64,000 nt of DNA from Raffaelea ambrosiae. Taxonomy: Eukaryota > Ascomycota > Sordariomycetes > Ophiostomatales > Ophiostomataceae. The notes below the pieces were generated by a model. The model did no database searches. It was not told the origin of the DNA and saw only the letters and a list, made by a program, of their open reading frames with translations. Position numbers and translations under genes: made by a program. This document shows, one piece after another, positions 46,984-58,245 of the stretch; the stretch's first letter is position 1, and each line of letters opens with the position of its first letter. The stretch covers positions 2,175,950 to 2,239,949 of the forward strand of contig PCDI01000006.1 of NCBI GenBank assembly GCA_002778195.1, written 5' to 3'.

Positions 46984-47871
46984 TGTTTTCTCCTTGCGGC
47001 AGGAAGGAGCGGGCGGGCGCAGGTGGCGTGAATGTCAGGCGAAAGGGGGGACGGGGGGGAAACAAAGCCAGGAGAAAAACGAGCAAAAGGAATGGGCAGA
47101 TGAAAAAGGGGGGCGAAGGCTGGTGTAAGAGATCTATAGCGCTTTTGAGCTATGGGCAACAGGAAAAGGGTCAGCCTGTGTGTACGAACATGGGTAGTCA
47201 GTTTTGGTAACAAGATGGATGCACTGGCAACAGTTGGAAGAGAGTCGGCGACCAGCTAGCTGACGTTGAGCTGAGAACGGAAAGTGCAATGCACTGTGCC
47301 TGCCGCGCCAAGGATTGCGGTGTAGGAAGCGGTAGAAAGCGGTAGTATCCCATTACAGTGCCGCTTCCTTGGTCCGCTGCACAACACCACAACTACGCGG
47401 TAACTAGTTGGCTATTAGGGGCGCTGCCACCTTAATCCCCCGCGGGTGCTACCCCGCCAAGTGGTGCTTTTCTCTAGAGAGTTCTGTGACGAAATGGGGA
47501 ACGGGAAGACAAGCCCACAGCCAGTGGTAAGACTGAGAAACATATGACAGGATTAAACGCGAGAGCTCGCATGTTTTTTTTTTTTACTGCTCCTGTCCGC
47601 CTTTGACAGAGCTTCGGTGAAATTCACGCAGTTTTTAGTTTCTCTCTTCCAACATCTTACTATCTCTTTGTATACAAACCAAAAACACTGCTTCTTTCTT
47701 TCCAGTTTGCTTGTCTGGACAGCTTTTTTTTGTGTTCCTTTTTCAGAGTTTTAGTTTCTCGAGCCGCTACACTTTTGCAGCTTTCATCCACTTCCCGAGC
47801 TTCCCAGCTTCCCTTATAGATCACGAGCATATCACACCTTTTTTTTGTTTTTTTTTTGCACGACCGCCGCC
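46984..47871. promoter_or_regulatory. Divergent promoter between MED9 and the phosphoglycerate mutase gene
   Basis: About 0.9 kb. A T-rich stretch with two T-runs (47840-47860) lies just before the mutase start, which has the context CCGCCATGG. No other coding sequence supported. Confidence 0.5.
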
Positions 47872-50132
47872 ATGGTCAAAGTCGAGAACAATGCCTGCCT
47901 CAGTATGTCCCCCGTCCGCTTTCTCTACAGCCCTGTCGCACACCAAAGAGGCGGAGCATGCGCAAGCCGGCCCGAGGAGAAGAAGTGGTGTGAGAGAAGG
48001 AGAAGATGAGGGTGGTGTTGTTGAGGAAGATGAAGAAGTTGACGAGAATGAAGTTGAAAGGAGAGACAAGAGACGAGGGCAGGGAGGAGAGGCAGCAGAG
48101 GAGAGCCAAGAAGGAAGCGAAGAGGAAGAAAAAGACAAGGACAAAGAGGCCGGCGAAATGCACAAGACGACGAGGCGGCTGGACGAGAAGAACCCGGGAC
48201 GCATCGCCAGAAAGCGCTCGGCCTCTCGGCATTCCTCGTCTTCTCCTCGTCCTGCTTTGGCGCCCTCTTCTCGCTGCTCCCCTGCCGGCCAAGACCCATC
48301 AGACCCCCTCCTCGTCGGCGCCTACATGCTCGTCTATCTCGAGATCGCCTGGCTAATCTTTGTGCTCGTGCGCGCTGCCACGTCTGTTTAGTCGTCATTG
48401 ACGGATGGGGCATTCCGTCGGCTGACTCTCCCAAGAACGGCGATGCCATTGCCGCCGCCGACACGCCCGTGATGGACGCCTTCGCCAAGAGCACCACCGG
48501 CTACACCGAGCTCGAGGCCTCGTCGCTGGCTGTCGGCCTGCCCGAGGGCCTCATGGGCAACTCCGAGGTCGGCCATCTCAACATTGGCGCCGGCCGTGTT
48601 GTCTGGCAGGACGTTGTGCGCATCGACCAGTCCATCAAGACGGACACCTTTGCCTCCAACGAGAACATCCACAAGGTCTTGACGCTCGCCAAGGAGGGCA
48701 CCGGCCGTCTGCACCTGTGCGGTCTGGTGTCCCACGGTGGTGTGGTAAGTCCTCTCCGAGACCCGCCAAGCAGGCAGGCAGACAGCACCCCCGAGAGAGT
48801 CTATGGGGAGACAAGCCGCCTCGTACCTTTCCTGCTTCTTCCCGTTCCTGTTTCTCCCGCTGACTTGTTAGCACTCCAAACAAGAACACCTGTACGCCCT
48901 CCTGCGCGCCGCCAAGGTCGCCGGCGTCCCCCACGTCTACATCCACTTCTTTGGCGACGGCCGCGACACCGACCCCAAGTCGGGCGCTGGCTACCTCAAG
49001 GAGCTCATCGAGACCGCCAAGGAGATTGGCACCGGCGAGATCGCCACGCTGGTCGGCCGCTACTACGCCATGGACCGCGACAAGCGCTGGGAGCGCAACG
49101 AGATTGCCCTCAAGGGCATGATCCTCGGCGAGGGCGAGGCCAGCACCGACCCTGTCCAGACGATCGAGGAGCGCTACGCCAAGGGCGAGAATGACGAGTT
49201 CCTGAAGCCGATTATTGTTGGCGGTGACGAGCGTCGTATCAAGGGTGAGTCGAGAGTGCTGAGATGTTACCTTTTTTTTTTTTCCTGGTTTTCTGTTGAT
49301 GATTGTCTCTAACAACCCAGACAACGATGTCGTCTTCTTCTTCAACTACCGCTCCGACCGTGTCCGCCAAATCACCCAGCTCCTCGGCGATGTCGACCGC
49401 TCGCCCCGGCCCGACTTCCCCTACCCCAAGGACATCACCCTGTACACCATGACCCAGTACAAGGCCGACTACCCCTTCCCTATCGCCTTCCCGCCCCAGC
49501 ACATGGGCAACGTCCTGGCCGAGTGGCTGGGCAAGGAGGGCATCGAGCAGGTCCACGTTGCCGAGACGGAGAAGTACGCCCACGTCACATTTTTCTTCAA
49601 CGGTGGCGTCGAGAAGGTCTTCCCCCTCGAGACCCGCGACGAGTCCCAGGACTTGGTGCCCTCCAACAAGAGCGTGGCCACCTACGACAAGGCCCCCGAG
49701 ATGTCGGCTGCCGGCGTCGCCAAGCAGGTCGTGAAGCGTCTGGGCGAGCACAAGTTCCCCTTCGTCATGAACAACTTTGCGCCGCCGGACATGGTCGGCC
49801 ACACCGGTGTCTACGAGGCCGCCATTGTCGGCTGCACCACCACCGACAAGGCCATCGGCGAGATCTACGAGGCCTGCAAGAAGGAGGGCTATGTCCTGTT
49901 CATCACGGCCGACCACGGCAATGCCGAGGAGATGAAGTTCCCCGACGGCAAGCCCAAGACGTCGCACACCACCAACAAGGTGCCTTTTGTCATGGCCAAC
50001 GCACCAGCCGGCTGGAGTCTGCGCAACGACTCCGAAGGCGTGCTGGGTGATGTGGCCCCGACGGTCCTGGCAGCCATGGGTCTGCCGCAGCCCTCGGAGA
50101 TGACTGGCAAGAGTCTTCTTGTCAAGGCGTAA
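47872..50132 (+). CDS. gpmI: 2,3-bisphosphoglycerate-independent phosphoglycerate mutase
   Basis: Four exons: 47872-47902 (31 nt), 48392-48744, 48872-49244 and 49321-50132; 522 residues. The first intron is unusually long (489 nt, GTATGT...TTTAG); its removal joins NNACL to IVIDGWG, the expected metal-binding start of the alkaline-phosphatase fold. The catalytic serine lies in LMGNSEVGHLNIGAGR (about Ser68); other sites are FFGDGRDTDP, FFFNYRSDR and the second metal cluster ITADHGNAEEM (about 447). The enzyme interconverts 3- and 2-phosphoglycerate in glycolysis using two Mn2+ and no bisphosphoglycerate; it is the standard form in filamentous fungi. It acts in the cytosol and the chain looks complete. 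Confidence 0.95.
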
Positions 50133-50550
50133 GGGAAGAGGCGGGGGCCAGAAAACCCGATAAGCGAGACTGTGACATATGCGTGTACTACAAAGCGAGA
50201 AAGAAAAACAAAAGAAAGGGCAAGATTAGACAAAGGAGGGGGGGGGGGAGAAAGGCAAAGAAGGGGAGGGGAGGGGAGGCGTCTATCTAATGATATCAGG
50301 GGTTGGGGAGAAGCAAGAGGCATGGGTTCAAATGGTTCGTTTCACAATACCATACACGAACTTAGACACGGGAAATGATACAAAACAAGAAAATACAAGA
50401 AAATAAAGGAAATACAAGAAATACAAGACAGAAAAGGTTCGCCCTCGTCGGTTCTTGTTTCTCCTATCTTGCGGCCTCGACACGCGATTGACATATGTGC
50501 ACCCTCCTTGTGTGAACATATCTACATGAACGCAGATGTTGCACCGGAAA

Positions 50551-50569
50551 CGATCGCCCTACAGATCGA
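50551..50569. promoter_or_regulatory. Candidate distal White-Collar (GATA-type) site in frq promoter
   Basis: CGATCG (50551-50556) followed after 7 nt by GATCGA (50564-50569), and then GATG. Spaced GATCG/GATCGA elements are the known type of White Collar complex target. The binding itself is inferred. Confidence 0.4.
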
Positions 50570-51403
50570 AGATGGGCAGTGCCGCATCGCTCGCCGCACA
50601 CACACCCTCATACACAAGCATACACGCTAGGCTGGTCATCTATTGCTTCGCGGCTCTGTGGCCGGGGTTGACGGAGAGGCATCGGGATGCCCGGGCCGCA
50701 TCGGATATCTCATCGACACACTGGGTGGCAAGGAGAGCGCCATCTCGTCGAGTGTAGTGATGGAACGTGGGCAGGATTGGGCGACACGATAGCCGAGATA
50801 CGGTGTAGGGCGACCGGGCTGGGCAGCTGGAATATGGCAGCCGCGTACGACAGGAGAGCAGCTGCATGCATCGAGACCGAGACAGTGCTACGCAAGACCC
50901 TAACCACTCTGACCGACAAAACCCACGACGGTCACATGAGCGCGCAAGCAATTGCTGCCCAGGATTTTCCGTGCATGCTCAGCAGTAGGGCTGCCAAGAT
51001 GTCCCCGTCATGTGTTGCCTTTTTTTTTAATTGCTTGTTGTCGTGTGGTTACCTTGTTTTATCGTATGGTAATATGAGAGTGGGCGAGCAGGGTCTCAGA
51101 TCGAACGGAGCCTAGAGCACACAGTGGGCAAGGGATCGGGGACTTCGAGACACGGACTAAAATACATAGTTATCTACCTGCCTTTCTAGCTGAAGAACAA
51201 GTACCGGAATCCTTTATTTTATTTTTGAAGCCACGTGATTGGAGTGGATACACAACCGCCGTGCCTCCCAATGAGAGCATATGCCAATCAGAGCCAAGCA
51301 TGCCAGAAATGCTCCATTGTAGGCAATGCCCACAGAAGCTGTTGGAAGGTTGACCCTCTTGCCTCGCACGGGCACTGTGCAGCCACAACGACCAGGTGTG
51401 GCC

Positions 51404-51428
51404 CGATCGCCCGCTAAATTTACGATCG
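51404..51428. promoter_or_regulatory. Candidate proximal White-Collar site in frq promoter
   Basis: Two CGATCG palindromes at 51404-51409 and 51423-51428, starting 19 nt apart (close to two helical turns), about 1.44 kb upstream of the FRQ start codon and just before the pyrimidine-rich leader. Confidence 0.45.
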
Positions 51429-52866
51429 GTCCAGACACTCAGCACTCCCCATTCCCGTGCGGTCTTCGCTCTATTACCGCGCTTTCTCTGTAGGGCACCC
51501 TGCCTGTGTATTTGTTTTTTTTTTTTAACGTAGCTCACTCGCTCTTTCCCGTCGCATATGTCTTCTCTTACCTGTTTGGCCTGTACGAGTACAGTGTATA
51601 ACTAATAATTACGCAGCCTCTGCCCACTTCCCTTTTTTTTTTGTTTTTTTTCTGGTTCTGGGCTCCCGTCTTTTGTGTTCTTGCTGAGCTCCCCTTTTAT
51701 CCTCCATCCTTCCACTCAACCCCTCCCTCTAATTGTTGATCTCGATGAGAACTTTCCATAGGCCTTCACGCCTGGGATCACCCGACTTGTTTCTTGTTTG
51801 CCCTGTGCCGCCCCCGCTGCCTCTGGTCAACTTCCCCTCGTACTGTTTGGCCCGTCGCTGCTGCACACATCTGGTTCGCTGTGAGAGCGAGCTAACCGAA
51901 AGGCTGGGGGGCTCGTATTGTATCTGACTGGTTTGATCTTGATCTCTCTTTTCTCTCTCGCGATATTGTCCCTCTCCATCTCGCATTACCCGTCTCATCT
52001 CGTACCTCTGTTCCTTTTTTCTCGTCAAGGACAAACACATCCAAGGAAGAAAAGAGGATCGTCTATCTCGCCGGCTGCTTATATCGCCATATTTCTCTAT
52101 ATCTTTTCATGCTCTTCATCCTCTCGTGTTCTTCTTCTGTTCCAGCAGTCTAAGGCCACTCCTTTGTTCTCTTTCTGCCGCTCCCTATATCGCTTGGCCT
52201 CCCGCACAACCGTCTGTACTGCTGAGGCCTTGGCATCTCAGCGGCATTCCACCTCTCCAACAAATGTAAGGTCATCGTCGTCTCGGGCTCGGCTGTTGCC
52301 AGTCAATATATGCCTCTCTTCCACCCCCCCGACAAAAGAATAGAGCGGTCGGATCGAACGGACATGGACCGAAGTTGAGGACGAGCGGCTGTCAGGTCAC
52401 CACCAAAAAAAAACTACCCCGGCATGTGCGGAGAGAGAAAGGCAAGTCCACCAGGAAACTTGCAGCACGAAGCAGCAGAACCAAGCACACAAGAAGTCTT
52501 TTGCGCGGCTCTCAACGACACTCACAGCGCTTCTGTGTCTCAGCGCTCCAGGGCGCTACTCCAGCTCTGCGCTTTCCGTGTGGCTTTTCTTCGTCTCTTC
52601 CACTGCCTTTCCCTGGCGAGAACCATTTGCAGGAGCCACTACACGAAAGCCTTCCTCTCCAGTCCATCCTAGTTGATGAAGCTGTTGTTGTTTTGATGCT
52701 TTGGGATGAACCTCTTGACCGGCTAATCCTTTGGCAACAACACCGTTACTGACCAACGTCTGCAGTCTGAACAGAAGCCCGACAATACCGTCGCCATGAC
52801 TCCCTGTGCCCTGCGGCAAGACATCTCGTCGTAAAAGAAGGAAGCTCTCAAGCCCAGCTTCCCGCC

Positions 52867-55800
52867 ATGACCGGTACAGGGCAGGATTCACACACCTCGT
52901 CACCCGCTGAGCCGCGAGCCCGGGCGGCCCAGGCGGCTCAGACGGCCCAGACGATTCCGACAACGCAAGCTATCCGCACCTCACAGTCCGCCCAAGCAGC
53001 TGCAAGGACGGCGCCTTCCAACACCCACGAACTCCGCCACCATGACGACCACGAGGAGACCACCGCCACGACTGGTTCGCCGATCGAGAACAGTCCCGAC
53101 GACGATGGCGCCCCGGTGCAGTCTTGGATCGGCCAACATGCTCACAGACCACGGCTGGAGCGCGAGAGCTCGTCCGACAGCGGTCGAGCATCGGCCCTAA
53201 TCGACGCGCAGAAGTGGTTCGAAAGCTCGAACCGCAATCCTACGGCCACATTCGATACCAGTGCCCTAGAAGGTAGATGCTAACCTCCCTTTGCCTCGTC
53301 CGCGTTGATGTAGACCACACCCTCCGACATCGATCTGGCTCCACGTGCATCCCATTATACAGATTATCAGGGTCGGATAAAAGGCTGACTCTCCAACTTT
53401 TTAATCCCGTTTCAGCGAGCCCACAGATTTTCAAGAAAGACGACCCCGCTGGCTTCGGCGAACCTTCCTCTCGCGGTCCTGCTCCACCCTCGGCACTGCG
53501 TCATAACTACCCGTTGGAGTCACCACAGGCGTTCATGTCTCTCCATGGCGCCGACACCCGCAGCAGCGGCGCCGACGACTTTCGGAGCGTCATCGATGAT
53601 CTCACCGTTGAGAACAAGCGCCTGAAAGAAGAGCTGAAACGATACCGCCAATTCTCCCTCCATAACAACCTTGACAAGGACAGGCTGTTTGAGGTCAAGG
53701 TTCATGGCCTCGGCCGCCGCAAGAAGCAGGAACTGGAGGCTACTCTGCGCGGCTTCGTCGACAGTTTGGGCAGCCAATCGAGCACTTCATCCTCGCGCAA
53801 GAGGGAAAAGTCGTCTTCGTTATCAAGGCATACCAAACAGTCCAAGCAGTCCAGACAGTCCAGGCCCAGTCAGACTCCTCAGCCGTCGTATGAACAGTCC
53901 AAGCTGACCTCATCCGGCTCCCGCTCAAAACTTGCGTCCAACTCCTCGTCACGGTCACGCCCCGTTGATTCGGCATATGCGTCGATGACGACTGGCGCCA
54001 ATTCGTCTGGGGCGTCTCTCATCCGCCCTACTATCTATAGCCAGAAAGCACGCACATCCGAGCAGAAGGTCGAGCACTACCTGCAGGACATACCCGAAGG
54101 TCTGCACCCCAATTATGGTCTGAGCGTTCTGAGCGAGAAGGACAAGAAGACGCTTATCGTACGCCGACTCGAGCAGATCTTTACCGGCAAGATTGGCGGA
54201 CGATTCGCCCGCAGAAATCACGTCATGCTCCCACCCTCGATGCAGGACTCGGCCTCGGCGGCAGGGGAAGCACCAGCCACTAACGCTGGTGGCAGTGGTC
54301 CGACTTCGAATGCCTGTACGCCGGGTGCCTCCGCGCCAGCTGTCGCGTCTGCCAACCGGGTCCGTGAGGCCCGGATCCAGCTTCAAAGGGCAAGTCACAA
54401 GAAAGGCGGCTCGCGAGACAAAATGTCGGCATCCCATTCCAACTCCAATGGTGATGATACGGCCACGGGAGCGGGCACCGCGGACGGAAACGGAAACGGA
54501 CATGGCAACGGACACGGAAACAGCAGTGGCAACGGAAATGCAAGTGGCAACGGCAGTGGCAACGGCAACGGCAATGGCAACGGAAACGGCAACGGCAACG
54601 GCAGTGGCAACGGCAACGGCAGTGGCAACGGCAACGGCAATGGCAATGGCAACGGCAACAAAAAGTCGCCCTTGGAGCAGGTACCAGACCAATTACCAAC
54701 GAGGCCGCGCGACGTGGATCCCGATCGTGTCCAAGTCCCTGCGGAGAACATGGAGTATATTCGCCACCTTGGGTTGGTGCCGCCCTCGCTCACTGCAGAG
54801 TCTGAAACCTCGCGAGCCGACGTTCCTCTCGATGCGGAGGGATGGGTGTACTTGAACCTCCTAGCCAACCTAGCGCAACTGCATATTTTCAACGTAGCGC
54901 CAGATTTCATTCGCAGGGCCATTGTTGAGAAGAGCAAAAAGTTCCAGCTCTCACCCGATGGCCAAAAGGTTCGCTGGCGCGGCGGTACTGAGGGGACCAG
55001 GTTCAGCAGCGATGGCAGCGGCGGCGACAATTCTCAGCAGAGCCCATCCACAAACGACGGCGACGGGTCGGACGAAAATCGCCAAAGAAAACGGCTCAAG
55101 CCCATGGCCGACAACTACGACGAAGCGGACAGGCCAGTCCCATTTTCGGCCAAAGCTGCTGCGCAAAAGGCCGCTTATGCAGATATTCATTATCAGCCGC
55201 TGTTCTTTCGACGGCCACATCAGCAAGAGATTCATGACAGAGAGTTCGAGATGGAGCGGTCACGATACGGTTCTTCCGGCCGACATAGGATTGGCGAGAG
55301 CAGCAGCGACAGCGGAGATATGGCGCAGAATGAATCCGGCATTTCGTCAGGACACTCTCGACGCAAGAAGCGTAAGCACAACGGCGTTTTGGTATACTAC
55401 ACGGGTGCACAGTTCTGCACCGACTTGGCCGGCGAGAGTGGAGGTGACGCGAGCCCAGACACATCCATGACGTCAACAGGCCAAGCCTTGGATTCCATGG
55501 GCAGCAACAGCAACGAACTCCTCGAAACAGGCACACAGCCGCGTCAGCAGAGGTCATCTTCAGGGTCGTTCCATGGTTACCGACCCCTGATGGATAATTT
55601 CCCATTCGCCGCAGAGAACTCGTCTACTTTTTCAGCGCCATTGGGTCTCATGGAGTCAGACAGCACCGACAACACCAACAGCCTGTCCCCAAGCATTAGT
55701 CTACAAAGCCCCGATGGCAGCTCGGAGGAGGGACAGTGGTACGGTGGCGATGACGAGGGAGGCGAGCCGATCTACCGGGACAATTCGGTCCTGGAAGCTT

Positions 55801-56405
55801 CGGGCCTCAGCCAAGTTTTTCCAGAAGATCATTTTGTCGTGACCGTCACCACGAGCCGCCCATTATTGGCGGTTGATAAGAAATCGAAAAAGGCCGCGGA
55901 AACTACAGACAATTGTGGGCCGGCCTCAGGTGACAGGAGCATGGATGACAACGACAGCAGTGGAGGCAGGTCTTCGTCGCAAGGCATGTTCCCCACGGCC
56001 AATTTACAGCGCCAGTCTGGCCGAACGGCTCTACAGTCGGCGACGGTTGCGTCATCTCTGTCCTCCATCCTGACACGACATCGCCGAAGCCCTGTGTCAC
56101 CCCTGGCCATCAACTACGTCTCGATGCAGGTTGAGCAGCGAGCACCGGCTCCCCTGCCACCCGCGGCAACGCTGTATCCGCCATTCAGTGAGAGCTCAGA
56201 CTCGATGTTTGACGAGTCACTAGAAACAGATGAGGAAGACGACGAAGACAAGAGCATGCTAATGTCTTTTTCGTCGGAGATTTCCTTGCGGGCCAACCCG
56301 CACCATTCGGACCAACACCCATCACCCATGTCACCGGGAGTCAACTCGGATGGCTACGGTGCCGATGAGGAGGCTGGAATTACCAACGACAGTAACGAGG
56401 ACTGA
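52867..56405 (+). CDS. frq: FREQUENCY circadian clock protein
   Basis: Two coding exons, 52867-53272 and 53416-56405; 1131 residues. The intron (143 nt) has a weak GTAGAT donor and a TTTCAG acceptor. FRQ landmarks in order: WFESSNRNPTATF (about 118); coiled-coil SVIDDLTVENKRLKEELKRY (about 193-215); FEVKVHGLGRRKKQELEATL; QKVEHYLQDIPEGL and LIVRRLEQIFTGKIGGR (kinase-interaction region); a Gly-Asn/Gly-Ser repeat (about 493-551); RPRDVDPDRVQVPAENMEYI and GWVYLNLLANLAQLHIFNVA; basic nuclear-localisation type clusters RQRKRLKP and RRKKRKHNG; VLVYYTGAQFCTDL; and the FRH-interaction type motif SGLSQVFPEDHFVV (about 931). FRQ with FRH and CK1 inhibits the White Collar complex, closing the clock feedback loop in nucleus and cytosol. 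The start is the first in-frame ATG with a good context, but the 5' exon structure is untested. Confidence 0.95.
54484..54660 (+). repeat. In-frame Gly-Asn / Gly-Ser repeat in frq
   Basis: Hexamers of the GGCAAC, GGCAAT, GGAAAC and GGCAGT kind repeat for about 175 nt, encoding alternating Gly-Asn with interspersed Gly-Ser and Gly-His. The repeat is perfect in frame and a likely site of length variation. Confidence 0.92.
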
Positions 56406-57071
56406 TTTAGCGTTTCAGGGAAGGGTATGAAAAACAAAGGATAAGAAAAAATTGTATTAACGGGCTAGGTATTGTTAAAGGGTGTATCTTGTATACAAGC
56501 GTTTATTTGGACAGGGTTCTTTCGACGGCATTTTTGATAACCATTTGGGATGACTATTTTGGACAAGTGCATTTTATATTATTTTAACTATTCTTACGAT
56601 TGTTTTAGATCATTTTAGTTCTTCTTTTGTTGTCTGATTATATTGTGAAAGGAAACAAATGGTTCTCGGTATTCTTTAGGGGGTATATCACAGGCAAAAG
56701 CTTCCAGAAATTTCTGAACAAATGCTCGAAGCAAACCACGGGTTCTGTATACGAAAAGAAGAACAATGTCACGATTCACCTGGTCTAGAAGTCGCTAGTG
56801 ACTTCCCGCCGTTGTTTTTGCCCTTGCTTCAATGTAGTACTCCAGGCTCGAATTACACTATAACTAGCCAATTGCCGAACCCCGCCAAAGAGTGCACAAA
56901 TTGTATGGTTTTGCCCCTTGTTACCGCCAAAAATGGCAGGATCCAAATAGGTGGGCGAGAATGGCTTAGGGCGCCCACGCACGAGGCGATCATCAGGAAA
57001 GACATTCCAGTGTTTGTACTCATTGACAGGCCGCCACGAAGTTCGCTCACCGCGAATTGGCCCTGACCGGT
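56406..57071. other. Intergenic: frq 3' flank and prefoldin 3 promoter
   Basis: About 670 nt; the left half is AT-rich and fits a 3' UTR, the right half is mixed. No coding sequence supported. A natural antisense frq transcript, if one exists as in Neurospora, would start near here, but the sequence does not show it. Confidence 0.45.
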
Positions 57072-58245
57072 ATGGCGACAAAAGATAGCGGCAAAGGTAT
57101 CGGGAAGTGAGTTGACCCTAGGGACCGACAGAGAAACAAAGGAAAGAAACCGAAGAACGGCCACAACGGAGGGAGATCGAAACTTCTCGAGTAGAGGGTA
57201 TCAAGTGCGCTTCGGCGACACAACACAAATCTACATGCCGGCTAACAGTTCTCTCTCTCATTCTTACCAGACCGCCAGCAGACGACGTTCCTACCAACCC
57301 TCGTGGCATCCCCAAAGCGCCGTTCGTGGATAAGGTCGAGGACTATGTCACCTCTCACGATGATGTCGAGCCGACCCTGCGGCGGTTCCAAGAGATGATC
57401 TCGTAAGTTTCCAGTCTCCCCTTCTCCCTGGAATGTAGACAAGGTTCACCCTTTTTCAAAATCACACGGCTGACCGCTGCCTTCCACCGGCCCGCTTCCA
57501 GAAAGTACCAGTTCATGGAATCCAACCTGCAGCGCCGCGTCGCTGGCCTCGACGAGAAGCTCCCCGATATCCAAAAGACACTCGACACTGTGCGGTTTTT
57601 GCAGACCCGGAGGAAGGTGAAGAAGGAAACAGCAGACGACGACGACGACGATCTGGACTCAGACGACGACGACGACGAACCGATCGAGACCATATTCGAA
57701 CTCAATGATACGCTATATTCCAAGGCGGCAATCCCCCCGACTGACGAGGTGTACCTATGGCTAGGGGTAAGATTATGGAAAGACAGGAAACCCTTCTGAG
57801 ATCATCTTCTGGGCGAGATGCTAACTTTGTGCAGGCCAACGTCATGCTGTCGTACCCCATCGACGAGGCCGAGACGCTCCTCCAGCAGAAGCTCACAGCG
57901 GCACAGACGAGCCGGAGCAACTGCGAAGAGGATCTAGAGTTTCTGCGCGAGCAGATCACGGTACGTGCTTGCGACTGTTCTGTTTTTCTGTGTCTTCATT
58001 ATTTTCATGTTCCTTTGTTTCTTGGCGCTCGGTTCTTTCCTGCTTTCTCTTGTTTCTTTCTTTTTCTTCCCTCCAGCTTCTGGCCTGTATTTTCAATCTT
58101 CACGTGCTCACATGCTTTACCACAGACCATGGAGGTGGCCATTGCCCGAGTCTACAACTGGGATGTTGTGCAGAAACGGAAAGACAAGAACGAGGCGGAG
58201 GCAAACAAGAGCAAAGGCAAGACGACAGAACCGCCAGACGGGTAG
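57072..58245 (+). CDS. PAC10: Prefoldin subunit 3
   Basis: Five exons: 57072-57106, 57271-57402, 57502-57766, 57835-57960 and 58126-58245; 225 residues. All junctions keep frame and use GTRNGT-like donors (one GTAAGA). The conserved start is PTNPRGIPKAPFVDKVEDYV. An N-terminal helix (RFQEMISKYQFMESNLQRRV), a hairpin region beginning FELNDTLYSKA and ending YLWLGANVMLSYPIDEAETL, and a C-terminal helix (ANCEEDLEF-like, then TTMEVAIARVYNWDV) give the alpha-type prefoldin fold. An Asp-rich insert (about 125-135) and a Lys-rich tail are lineage features. Prefoldin passes unfolded actin and tubulin to the CCT chaperonin in the cytosol; a tubulin cofactor is also encoded in this window but 12 kb away. 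Confidence 0.93.

Larger units (their letters stand above)
50133..52866. promoter_or_regulatory. frq upstream region and probable long 5' leader
   Basis: 2.7 kb between two plus-strand genes with no credible protein gene on either strand. GATCG-type sites occur in clusters at 50551-50569 and 51404-51428, and an 11-mer is shared between 51099 and 52352. From about 51480 the sequence becomes pyrimidine-rich with many short upstream ATG-initiated frames, as expected of a long transcribed leader. In Neurospora frq also has a distal and a proximal light-response element and a long leader with upstream frames; extension to this gene is inference. Confidence 0.55.
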
